Assembly: GCF_000224145.3 (NCBI RefSeq)
Contig: NC_020174.2
Span: 6,307,106 to 6,371,105 of the forward strand
Length of the DNA: 64,000 nt
Direction of reading: 5' to 3'
DNA from: Ciona intestinalis
Lineage: Eukaryota; Chordata; Ascidiacea; Phlebobranchia; Cionidae
This document shows positions 1 to 11,300 of the stretch, piece after piece (the stretch's first letter is position 1; every line of letters starts with the position of its first letter). Both the position numbers and the translations under genes were made by a program. The notes under the pieces are model-generated. The model saw only the letters and a program-made list of their open reading frames with translations. It ran no database searches and was not told the DNA's origin.

Positions 1-1005
1 GCTGTTTGTTTACGAAAAGGTTAAAGTTCAGAGAAACAAAAGCGCTCGCCTTTACTACGCTGTGTAAACGTTCGCGACAAGGGTTATGATTATTTTGATT
101 CGTTCGAGGTCACCAATCGTCGCTTTAAATTTTTCTGCCAAATACCGACAAGACGGTTTACTTTTATTGGAATTCAGCGGTTTTTCCATAATGTCTGCTT
201 GTAGCGAAAACTCAGCGAAACTACGTAAGTAACAAAACTACTTTTTAGATTACAAAAGAGTCTAAACTAAAAAGGTGGCTTGACGTAGTTTTTCCTATAA
301 ATTATTAATGCGTTAGCGACGATCTGTTTTAATACCAGCAAATAAAGTCAAACTGACCGTTGTAAATTACAACTCCGAAAGTGCGTGTGTAAATAGATCA
401 CCAACGACGCTCGTTATGGTGCATAGAGTTATAGGCTACGACTTCTGGCCACCGTTAAAAGCTAACTGTCCGTCGATAACCAGCAAGAATAGATCCCTGC
501 ATATAACAGTGAGGACTAACAATGATTGAAAAGGGTTTTCAACTACGTTGGAAGAATCAAAGCCACTCGTTGAGTTGGCTCAAGTGCCATAACTCGCGAT
601 GCCGTAGCCTTTATGGTGATTACTTTTGAATTCAAACTTTGTAGAGAAATGACAGTCATAGTTCAGCGCAAGGCAATTTTGTCTCGGCGACAATGGGTTA
701 TTTGTACAGTGTATATTTTCCATTAACTGCGGTGAGCGTAAAATTATAAGTTTAGAGAACGCAATTTTGAATCCACTTTGAGAGTTTGGTGAAAGATATT
801 CAAACAGCTCTTACTTTAAAAAAGTTCATTATTCGCCGTGGTGGTGTGTAGCTTATTAAGTATATGTTCACCCGTGGCTTATGTATGGGCGTGTCCAGGC
901 TGGTATAGTTAAGACCACATAAATCGTTAAGTGGTACCAGTTATTTAATTCTGGTATTCGTACAATGTATATAGGTTAGAACATGTGGCTGCTATATAGT
1001 TCTCA
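1..1005. other. No gene recognised
   Basis: About 1 kb of AT-rich sequence without a sustained open frame on either strand and without either of the intronic repeat families seen later. A TATA-like TATATAG lies near 970 and an E-box CATGTG near 982, just upstream of the open frame at 1029, so the right end could hold its promoter. It could equally be intron of a gene that starts left of the window. Confidence 0.4.
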
Positions 1006-1028
1006 GTCTGAATGCAACTTCTGAAACC

Positions 1029-2027
1029 ATGGCCTCGACACGTGACTGTGGCGTTGACGTACGACATCAGAAAATGTTTAGTGTTAGTCTACGGCGGGGA
1101 AACCCGGAATTGGAGATTAAAAACTCGAAATCAAATACCACACCACCCAGAAGTCACAGGCAAGCTAAGGCATTGCAGAAGTCGCCACGATATACGAGTT
1201 TTATGGACGAGATACTTTCCAAGACAGCTGAGTACAGACAAACTCCAGCTTGGAGATTGGAACCCGACATCCAGGAAAACTTGCGGTTACCAGACACGAA
1301 ACCATCACCTGTAAAAGTGGATGCTGGCCACTCTTCAGATTCAGATTCTGGATACAGAAGATCGCTTTCAGAGGACGAGTTTTCGTTCCCAGAGTCCCCT
1401 GTTGCTGTTTCTTTACCCTTTGACAATACTGCATGTCATAACTCCACTATATTTGGCGAGCGTTTATGCCACATGAACCCAGCTTTAATTCGAGACCGAT
1501 TGAGCCAAAACGGAATTATAAAAGTCGGTTTAAACCGGACGTTTCCGCCAGCCACCGGTGAGAGACCGACTTTACCACACAAAAGATCTTCTACCTTTCC
1601 CAGCTACAGCCGAATCAACAATTTAAAAGACTTGCGCAGCTACATGGAAACTAGACGGTCGGAGTTTGACAGTAAAGATCCGATACGCAAGTTAAAGCCA
1701 ACTGCAATGAACGAAAAGAGCATTGATGACTCCACAGTCAACACCCCTTCGCAGCCTCGCACCTCAAAAAGGACATTACTACAAAACACCTTAAAACGCG
1801 AAAAACCAAAGCATGAAGTGAAATGCACACGAGCAATACGCAATTGTTTTGAAATTAAAGATAAAATTAAACCAAGCGACATCCAGTCTCCCTGGTTAAA
1901 GGCAGATCTCAATATTTATGTTTGCGTTTATCCCAAAGGCAAGTGCTATTTATTTGCTTGCCACTTGAGGGTTTGTAAAGTTATCGAGTCGGGTTTGAAC
2001 ACTTGTTCAGTGTTATACTTGTCATAA
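1029..2027 (+). CDS. Ser/Arg-rich 332-codon frame, unknown function
   Basis: I do not recognise this protein. It is basic and Ser/Thr/Pro-rich, with an acidic serine stretch (SSDSDSGYRRSLSEDEFSF, about residues 101-119) and no Ig fold. The ATG at 1029 has an excellent context (ACCATGG) with a TATA-like element about 60 bp upstream. The last 35 codons (from about 1912) look less protein-like. Two readings fit. It may be an intronless gene ending at TAA 2025-2027 with AATAAA at 2116-2121. Or it may be a 5' exon of the titin gene leaving through a GC donor (AAAG|GCAAGT) after 1938, in phase 1, which matches the acceptor at 2219/2220. Spliced that way it still would not supply the missing first half of the next Ig. 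Disordered Ser-rich N-terminal regions are known in palladin-type Ig proteins, but no specific homology is claimed. Confidence 0.5.
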   Translation: MASTRDCGVDVRHQKMFSVSLRRGNPELEIKNSKSNTTPPRSHRQAKALQKSPRYTSFMDEILSKTAEYRQTPAWRLEPDIQENLRLPDTKPSPVKVDAGHSSDSDSGYRRSLSEDEFSFPESPVAVSLPFDNTACHNSTIFGERLCHMNPALIRDRLSQNGIIKVGLNRTFPPATGERPTLPHKRSSTFPSYSRINNLKDLRSYMETRRSEFDSKDPIRKLKPTAMNEKSIDDSTVNTPSQPRTSKRTLLQNTLKREKPKHEVKCTRAIRNCFEIKDKIKPSDIQSPWLKADLNIYVCVYPKGKCYLFACHLRVCKVIESGLNTCSVLYLS

Positions 2028-2115
2028 ATCGATTCCGACATAACGCAGTACTGTGTATATAACTAACGCCTGTTGCTAGGCCATAACAAGTTCGAGTTGT
2101 CAAAAAATAACACTT

Positions 2116-2121
2116 AATAAA
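2116..2121 (+). terminator. AATAAA polyadenylation hexamer
   Basis: A canonical AATAAA lies 90 bp past the stop of the frame that ends at 2027. It supports, without proving, an independent transcript ending here. In AT-rich intergenic or intronic DNA this hexamer also occurs by chance. Confidence 0.35.
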
Positions 2122-2142
2122 CAATCCAAAAGCGGGTCGGCT

Positions 2143-2150
2143 TATAAAAG
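2143..2150 (+). promoter_or_regulatory. TATA box candidate (TATAAAAG)
   Basis: A perfect TATAAAAG stands 48 bp before an ATG at 2198 (context AAACATG) that is in frame with the first titin exon. A transcript starting about 2172 could therefore begin MYSTLLTG and run straight into the Ig half-domain. The good acceptor between (TTTACTTACAG, ending 2219) argues for ordinary splicing instead. Confidence 0.3.
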
Positions 2151-2219
2151 AACACGCTTTTCGTGAGATGCATTCATTTTGAACACGTTTTTGAAACATG
2201 TATTCGACTTTACTTACAG

Positions 2220-2384
2220 GCTCCCAAGTTTATGAAGATTATAATCACCGGATTGTTGTCAAAGAAGACGGCATCAGATCTCTTATCATTTCACCTGCGC
2301 GACCAGAAGATAGCGGCGAATACACTGTCGTTGCAAGGAGCGCTGCTGGGAAAGCAGTCAGCACTTTATCACTGACGGTCATAC
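2220..2384 (+). CDS. ttn: Titin exon: C-terminal half of an Ig domain
   Basis: Encodes strands D-G of an I-set Ig: NHRIVVKEDGIRSLII, then PEDSGEYTVVARSAAGKA and STLSLTVI. Acceptor TTTACTTACAG before 2220, donor ATAC|GTAAGT at 2384, phase 1 at both ends. The first half of the fold (B-strand Cys, C-strand Trp) is not found upstream within the window, so the preceding exon is either left of position 1, missing from the assembly, or this isoform starts mid-domain. The sequence resembles palladin-family as well as titin Z-disc Igs. Confidence 0.75.
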
Positions 2385-5300
2385 GTAAGTTATGGTTTGA
2401 TGAAATTACTGTTTGCAGTCACATGTTCACAACAGTGGGCTATACAATGGTTACACTAATAATGTTTGTGAAAATGGCATTGAATTTGTTATTTTCAATT
2501 GATACCACTCATCGCTTTGTTATATAAGTGTGGTGCAATACACTTATATCGAATGGCGACCTCTGTTTCTGTATTAAGATATATAACTGATTCAATCCAC
2601 AGCGCAAGAAGGAATAGAAAGACCACGAATCCTCGAAAAGCCACAAAGCGTGACGGTGAAGGAAGGCGACATGGTTCGTCTTGAAGTTTTCGCTGTTGGC
2701 AGGCCCACTCCAGAAATCGTTTGGCTCAAAGACAACGTTCTTCTCATTCCTGAGAAACACCCAGAACTCAGGTAAGGATATTCAAGTGTTTAGTGCGGTC
2801 GCATTTAAGTGCCAGGCAGCAAGATGTGACAGACATGGATACATTTATAATTTGTAATTACTTGAAAATAGGACAAGTCAAGAATTCATAACCACTTTAA
2901 CCTTGCTAGCTTGGCACGAGGTAGATAAAGCAAGTTACATTTATTTAACTTAAAATTTCATATTTTAGAATCGAAGGTGTTGACGGACATGGACTTCTAA
3001 CTATCGATCGTGCAGCGAAAGGTTTACACGATGCATGGTATACTGCCACTGCTGTGAATAAGGCTGGACGAGACTTGTCTCGATGCAAAGTAAACGTGAA
3101 CCGAATCGAATACGATCCAGAACCAAGTCGAAAACTGTACATTCCGAAATCGAAAGGTCTAAAGCAGGCGGTTGAGCCTTCACCAGAACGAGTTGACCTG
3201 CGAAAGGTAAAGAATTTAGATTGTGCTAACCCAAGTGCTGTTTAATATAGTAGTGTGGGGGAAGATGGGACACTTTTTGACTGTATTTTCTCGTCCCATT
3301 TAGTAGTAAACAAAAAACATTCAAAGAAATATAAAACCGTATCCTCACGACTCCTATGGACCCGTGTTAAATGTTTTAAACACGATCAGGATATTTGATT
3401 ATTTTGTGTTAAAGGTGTCCCATCTTCCCCCACCTTACTGTATACCAATGAAAATATGTATCTTATTACCCTCGCATGGCGGGGCAACGGCAGTCGTTAT
3501 AACACCACTCTTCTGTATCATACACCTTGTGCACGCTACGTATGCAGCTTATGTTAATGTATTATTTTGTTCGGCAGTTGGACAACTTTGACGAGACTGA
3601 CTTGTACGATAGCTCTCGTATGCAAAAGCCAAGAATTAAGAAAAAGTTGGTTTCGGCAAAACAGAAGATCCTTGGTTCTGTTCACTTTGAATGTCACATT
3701 GTACCGATTGGTGATCCTACCATGCGGGTAATTACACAGCTTAATTAATAAACGACATCTTTGTCTCTGGACATTTAGTATAATGTATTGTTTATGGTGT
3801 AGGTTGAATGGCTATTGGATGGCAAGCAACTTGAATACGCAAATCGTATAATGACCACGTTTGAGTTCGGCTACGCAGCATTGGATATTAATGCAGTCTA
3901 CCCCAGAGACACAGGTTTGTTTTATTTTATTTATAGTATAGTAGGGTGAGGTGAATCGTGTTTACATTCTCTTTTCTTAATTTATTCGGCAGTAAATAAA
4001 AAGCTAAAAGTATCTGTATCTTACCAGATTAAATAGGATTTTTTTTGTTTCCGCCAACACCGAAAACATATCGTCAAAGTTTGTCTTTACAAATAAATTA
4101 AGCATTTCATTTTTAAGCAAATTTTTCTAAAAAAATTGTTGGTAAGTCTCTTAAAACGCTACATTTCTTCCAGGTGTGATAAGCTGCAGAGCAACCAACG
4201 CCCACGGTCAGGTTCAATCATCATGCACTCTTATTGTGAAAGAGGAACGTGGACTTGTCGAAAAGACTCAACTACCGGACACAACCCAACTTGGCAAGAT
4301 AGAAACAACTGAACGACACAGACAAGAGGTTATTGATTATATTGTAATCTACTTTAATTAAAACAAATGTATAAGTGGCTGCCTGTATAGTGATATCGGT
4401 ACTTAATAAATACTTGAACTATAATAATAAATCAATACTCAAACTATATCGGAAGTAGGTATTAACGGTATCCCATCTTTTATTTGTTTAGATTTCTCTC
4501 GCACATGTTTCGCATCAAACCGATGAAGTCGAAGTCAGATCTGCTCCGAAAATTGTCCTGAACCCCGATCCTGTTGTTGTACAAGAAGGTGAACCAGCAC
4601 GATTCCGTTGCAGAGTAGTCGGTTCTCCTTTGCCAAAAGTGGATTGGTATTTAAATGGACAAGCAATCAGACAAAGCAAGAGGTGACAATCAGCCATAAA
4701 GTTACATACGTGGTAACTCGTAAGCGGGCACGAGGTGTATGAAACAGAACACCCGTGTTATAACGACTGTCGTTGCCCCACCATGTGAGGATAAATAAGT
4801 TACATTCAGCTGCAGCTTTAACAGAAAATGCGAATGTGAAAATTAATGTTAACGATTTTTTAATACGTTTTGTGCAGATTCCGAATTTGGTCCGACGGTA
4901 TTCATTACTTCGAGATTGCAACAGTACGCGGCTACGATCACGGCCAAGTCAAAATGGTTGCACAGAACATTGAAGGAAGCGTAGAAGCGACGACCACAAT
5001 TGAAGTGAGCCAGGCCAGGGATCTCAGGACCGTTCTACACAAAGCTGATATTCAAACCTCTGATTCCAAAACGAAAAGTCGCATCGACACCAACACGTTG
5101 AAGTCGTACAGGATCACACGCAATGTGGAAGAACAATTTAAAGGTGGGAGCATTTAGTGGTGATATGGTGGTTAGCACGTCTGGCTGCGAAATATAAGTT
5201 GTGGGTTCAAAGCTCGATGCTGCTACCATTGTTAGCGTAAAACTATCACCAATAAAGTCACATACGTTGTAAATTGTGAGCGAGCACGAGGTGCTTGATA

Positions 5301-8300
5301 TTGTCGTTACCCTGCTATGCGCTGAAACCTTGGATTCATTTATGTAATAAAAGTAAAATTGTTTAGCTCATGTATGATAACGTTTAAAACCCCTTCACAG
5401 AGGAAAAAGGTCGACATATGGTCCCTCTGCGCGAAGTCGAAAAACCCATCGCTGGCTTGAAGAAAGTAAAGCGAGTGGAAAGACATGAAGAACTGCAATC
5501 GAAGTTTAGCAAACTATCGGAGGAAGAACGAATGCTGAACACGTTTGAAGCTGACAAAAAGAAGGTATGTAGCTTGAACTATGTATATATTGTTCGTTCT
5601 TTATATACAGCCACAAAACGTTGCTTGTTTTATAAAGTCAACTCAACGCGACCGTAAATACGAGTCGTTCATTCGGAAAACTAAGGACAGTTTATCGCAT
5701 TGGGACGAACCAAAACCAGAAGAAGCGCCTAAAATACCGTTTCTACAACGGCCAAAGCAATCTCTGCCCCCTCCTTATGAAATAAAGGTGTCGATCACGC
5801 AGCTTCAAAAACGCATGTCACCATAGTTATCCCAGCACTTTGAATGAATCAATGCCAAATGAAAGACACTTACTGCATCACTTAATACGTTCCCATCTGA
5901 AAACTTATTAGAATTAAGCATATTTTGTCAGCATGATTAATCATAAGTGTCCTTGCGTATAAAGTTACCAGCTATACAATTCATTCAAACGCACACAGAT
6001 CACGTATATCAATAAGTATATCATATTCTCTCCTATTAGGTCACCAGATATATACAAGTTCATTTTATCGCATCACGCAATGAACGCACGCAATTCACGC
6101 ATGAAAATACCACTGCATTAAATGTGCTCAACACAAACTCTAATCCAATCTCCTTAAACTAGGTCGATGTCACACCTGACATGCAAGCTCCAGTTGTGTT
6201 GGAACGTATCCACAATGTCACTGTACAGTCGGGTAAAGACGCAAGGTTCCGGGTTCGATTCCACGGTAACCCTGAGCCCGAGATTTCTTGGTACAGAAAC
6301 GAAATTGCTTTGGAAAAGTCTGAACGTCTCGGCTGGATATTCCCAGAGGTAGGTGGTATTCTAGTGCACGAAATTTCATGGCGAAATAGTACATTATACA
6401 AATCCAACCCTTATTGTGTTTAGAACAACGTATGTGAGCTGTTTATCCGAGACTGCCATGTCGACGATTCTGGATCCATTTCGGTTCGGATTTCAAACCC
6501 TGCTGGCCAAGCTGGTAGTCAAGGATTTTTACTTGTACAAGGTAAGAATATGGAAAACTCAATAGATGTTTACGCTTAGTATGACTGTGGGGTAAGATGA
6601 GACACCGTTCGCACATAATATCTCATATATCCCAATCGTGTTTTGTACAATTAACAACGATCTTTGCGAAGCTACGATTACATTACTTTGTAAATAATCT
6701 TTGTTTACCATTAACCTTGACGAGAAAACAATGAAAACATGTTTTATTACTTACTTTCCAAATCTTGTAGAAGCGGTCGAGGCCTTACATTTCACCGAAT
6801 CTCTTACCGACGTCGACGCAAAGGAGAACGAGAAGTCAGTTATCTTTGAATGCTCGGTGTCTGATTTCACTGCTGAGGTGGAGTGGCGGAGGTGTGGCAC
6901 TGACGGGGCGGCCGAAGAAGTTTTACGAACCAGTGAGAAGTTTCAGACCAGGGCAGATGGCGCTCAACGTTTGCTGAGAATTGCTGACATCAAACTGAGC
7001 GATGCTGGATCTTATTCTTGTGTGATGTTCGCTGCTGGAGATAAGGAAATTAAGTCAACGGCACAACTTCATGTGAAAGGTAATTGAGTTCAAGAATATA
7101 GCTTAGTTTTTAATGTATATGTGTATTGAATGCTAGTGTATAGGGTATAAAAAAAAACGAATAGCATAGCTTTTAGTGAATAGGCTGTGTATGAAATAAT
7201 TTCCGTTGCATGTAATGTTTTAAGGGGCCCTGAAGTTTGAATGAGTTTTATACTAGCATTGCTTTCAGTGTATATTATGTTTATCAATCCTTACCGTTTT
7301 CTATATTGTTTAGTTGTTCCAAAGAAAATCCAATCCGGCTTGAAGAACCAGGTCGCTCGCGAAGGAGGGGCTTGCGACTTCACTGCCGTAGTTTCGCATG
7401 CTGGTGTTGCAGGTACCTGGATGAAAGATGGCGTTGAAATACAGGTAAATAATGACGTTTAACCGAAGTATCATATTGTGGGGTGGAAAAGCATTAGCAC
7501 ATAATATAACATATTTTTTAATCGTATTTTAAATACCTAAGGACATTCTTTCAGATCCGTGAGGATACGGTTTTATAATTCTGTAAATATTCTTTATTTA
7601 ATACCAAATGTGACAATAAAAAAGAATGAAAAGTTTACCATTTTACTCCAACTTGGTATATATATAAAACATTGAAATATTATAACATTAATTTTGAAAC
7701 CCAGGCAAGTTCCAAGCACGTGATCACTGAAAATGGGAACAAAAGATCCCTGACCGTGAACGACTCGCGTGCGGCAGACGAAGGAGTTTACGAATATATT
7801 TACTGTGACGAAAAAAGCTTGGCGAATCTTACAGTGCAAGGTATGTATGAGAACTTGGTTTATCAACATTTAAATGATTATAGTATTGCAAGGTAAAATA
7901 GATACCGTTAGCACATAATGTGCCGTGTTTACTAATCGTCTTTTTAATAATTTACAACGCTATTTTGATGTAGTGAGAATACGGGTATATAATTCTGAAA
8001 ATATTCTTTGTTTACTTCTAAATGTGACGAAATAACAGAATAAAAATATGTGCCATCTTACCCCAACCTACTATTAATTGATTTTTACCCAGCCATGCAC
8101 GTCAGCATCGTTAAGAAACTTAAGGATATGTCGGTATTTGCCGGTGAAGTTGTTACTTTGGAAGTGAAGATATCAAGAGATGACGCCATTGCTACTTGGT
8201 CGCGTAACGAACAAACTGTGACCAGCGACAAAAGGTGGATAAGTAAAATTCTTGATATATCAAGTGCAGTCAAAGTTTATCCGGCTCTGTGAACAAATGG

Positions 8301-11300
8301 TTAGCGCCACTGCCCCTAGCCGGGAGGTTACAGGTTCGAGGCTTGATGCTGCTACCATAGTGGGTGGGTGTATTATTGGGCAAGACATTAAATGGCAAAT
8401 TCTCAAACCCATTGGGCGATACATTTCATTAAAATGAAAAAAAAACACAATTGTCATTGCCCAACCACGCGAGCATAAACAAGTTACGTTTATTCATTAT
8501 ATCCCGCAGAAAATGATTTTAATTCCGTTTTATTTATATTTTTCAGGTTGATCACGACATCTGATAGAAGCCGCCACATGCTTATTATTGAAAACTGCAC
8601 GGTCGAAGACAGCGGGGTTTACACTTTCGCAGCAGGAACTGCATCGTGTTCTGCCACTTTAGAAGTTAAATGTAAGTTATACTGCTTAGATATTTTGTAC
8701 AGTGGTTGTATTAAACCGTGACCAAACTTAGTGGTCCCATATATCCAACACAAATGTTGGAAAATCTCAATCAATTACCCACAAAGTTACATACGTGGTA
8801 ACTCGTATGCGAGTACGAGGTGTATGAACACCCGTGTTACAACGACGTTTGTTTCCTTGCTTTGCGAAGGTTAATAAATTACATTTATTCAACATTCATA
8901 TCGTTTCCAGCTGTGGACGTGACAACTGGAATCCAAGATTCCACCAACGTCGAGTCCACGGATGGTGTCTTTGAGTGCCATGTCAACCAAGCCGGCTATT
9001 CTGCTGGGAAATGGTTTTGTGGCCAAACTGAAATCAAATCGGACAACGTAAAATACTCAGTGAAAACTGACGGTAAGAAGCAAGTGTTGGTTGTACACAA
9101 TACCACAGCACAGGACAGCGGAGTCTATTCGTATGTTACTGGAAGCAAGTCCACCAGTGAAGCAAAGCTGGTCGTGATTCCTGTAGAAATTACCGGCACA
9201 CTCCAAGATGTGACTGAAGCCGAAACAGCCGCTGTTAATTTGACGGCGACTTTGTCGGAAAGTGGCGTCCATGGAGCTTGGTTTAAAGACGGGCAACCAC
9301 TGCAGGTAAATAGTTATTCTGAGTGACAATGGAAAATATATTGAGATCAATCATGTTTAAATGACACTGCTATAAGGTTGGAGGGGATACCGTGAGCACA
9401 TAATATCGCATTTTAAATACCGCTCTTTTAGAGGCGGGAGGCCACAGTTATAAATTTGTGATTGTTTTTTTTACTACCAAATGGGGCAAGAACAAAATAA
9501 TGAAAAAACGTACCATCTTACCCTAAACTGCTATAATGCTATATCATACGGCATTACCTAAACTAATCTCGTTTACTGACACAGAACACAAGCAACGTAT
9601 CAGCTGTTGTGGATGGAAAACAACATTCGCTATTTATTCGATCCCTATCTTTGAACGATCAAGGAGTTTACGAATTCAGAATCGGCAACAAAACTACATC
9701 GGCCTCTCTCACTGTACAAGGTGCGTATTATTATAAACAGACTTGTCCGTATTGCCAAACATACATTAAAAATAGTTACTCACAAAGCTGCATATACGTG
9801 GTAACTCGTAAGTAGGCACGAGGTGTGTGAAACAGAACACCCGTGTTATAACCACTGTAGTCGATATAGTTACATAAATGTAACCATTAATCCACTCAGG
9901 TGCCCAAATCACGAAACCACTCTCCGATGCTACAGCCACAGAAACAGAGTCTGTAAGATTCGAGTGCCAAGTGGCAAGTGACGGGGTCCAAGGTTCATGG
10001 ATGAAAAACGGGGAACTTCTCGATGCAGATTACTCGCATCGGTTCGTCAGCTCTTCTGAGGGGCGGACGCAGATCCTTATGATCAATGACGTCACAAAGG
10101 AGGATTCTGGAAGTTACTCATTCAAATTCGGCAGCGCCAGCACGTCCGCAAACTTGTCCATTACAGGTTTGTTGTTAGGTCTAGGATTAAATGCGGTAGC
10201 TTACGTTTATAGTAGGGTAGTTAGGATGAGACATATTTTTCATTCCCTTCTCGTCACATAAGGTAGTAAATAAAGAATATTTACAACATTATATAACCGT
10301 AGCCCAGCGACTCCTTGGTAACTGTTAGAAACACCATCAGAAAATATGAGTTTTCGGTGCAACATATTCCATCCTACTTTACCGTAATATATTGCTTTTG
10401 TAATGCAGGCATCAAGTTCTCCAAAGGTCTTCGCAACATTACTGTAGCGGAGGGCTCCGATGCCGACTTCACCGTCGAGGTCGCCAACGAAAACATTTCC
10501 AATGTTCGATGGGAACGCAACGGTGTCATGATCAACTGCGATGATGTGAAGTACAGAGTTCAGTCTCAAGGACAAAGGTTTACACTCATCGTGCATTGCG
10601 TGACTAAAAAGGACGAAGCTGCATACAGTTGCATTGCTGGATCAGCCAAGACAAGTGCACGATTATACGTCGAAGGTAAACTGACACGCATTACTCTGAT
10701 TAAGCGTATATGGCTCTTAAATGCCCGAGCAGGGTGTTTCATAATAAGTTGGCTGGACAATTAACTACCAATTGGAATACCTTATGGTTTAAGTGAATGT
10801 GATATATTTTGTAAACCTGGGCACTGATCCAGTGCTCATGAAAAGTTAAACGATTCTCGTAACGGAATAACAGTCAGGATTAAGTGTGACGAAATATACA
10901 ACCGACAAAAACAAATGTCCCACGAATTATAAGATGCTGAACATATTATAATTCCTCCAAAATAGCATTGACAGTCTCCTATTTAAATAAAATCTTTGAA
11001 ACTTATCTACGTTGATATAATTTGCCGCTTTCATTCATACAGCTGTGACCATCACGCGCAAACTGACGGAGGTTCGAGCCATGGAACATCGGAATGTTGA
11101 ACTAACTACTGAAGTTACAAACTCAAGCGTTAGTGGAGTTTGGACAAGAAATGGAGTAACTGTCACTGAAACAGAACGTGTTAAGGTAAACATGACGCTA
11201 ATTTAAAAGTACATAAACAGCGGGCACGAGGTGTATGAAACAGAACACCTGTGTTATAACGATTGTCCATACGAGGATAAATAAGTTACATTTATTCGAT

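Larger units (their letters stand above)
3207..3577. other. Intron made largely of two mobile-element copies
   Basis: 371-bp intron: a complete MITE-like element (3245-3441) followed by a minus-strand SINE-like tail (3460-3552). Almost nothing else is left. Confidence 0.75.

Noticed and set aside
5160..5240. tRNA gene
   Set aside because: A- and B-box-like pieces are present but the cloverleaf is not, and the same sequence recurs in other introns with a common tail, so it is a SINE-like head.
10088..10099. TGACGTCA as a regulatory CRE
   Set aside because: Lies in coding sequence where Asp-Val-Thr codons create it; the same occurs near 37422.
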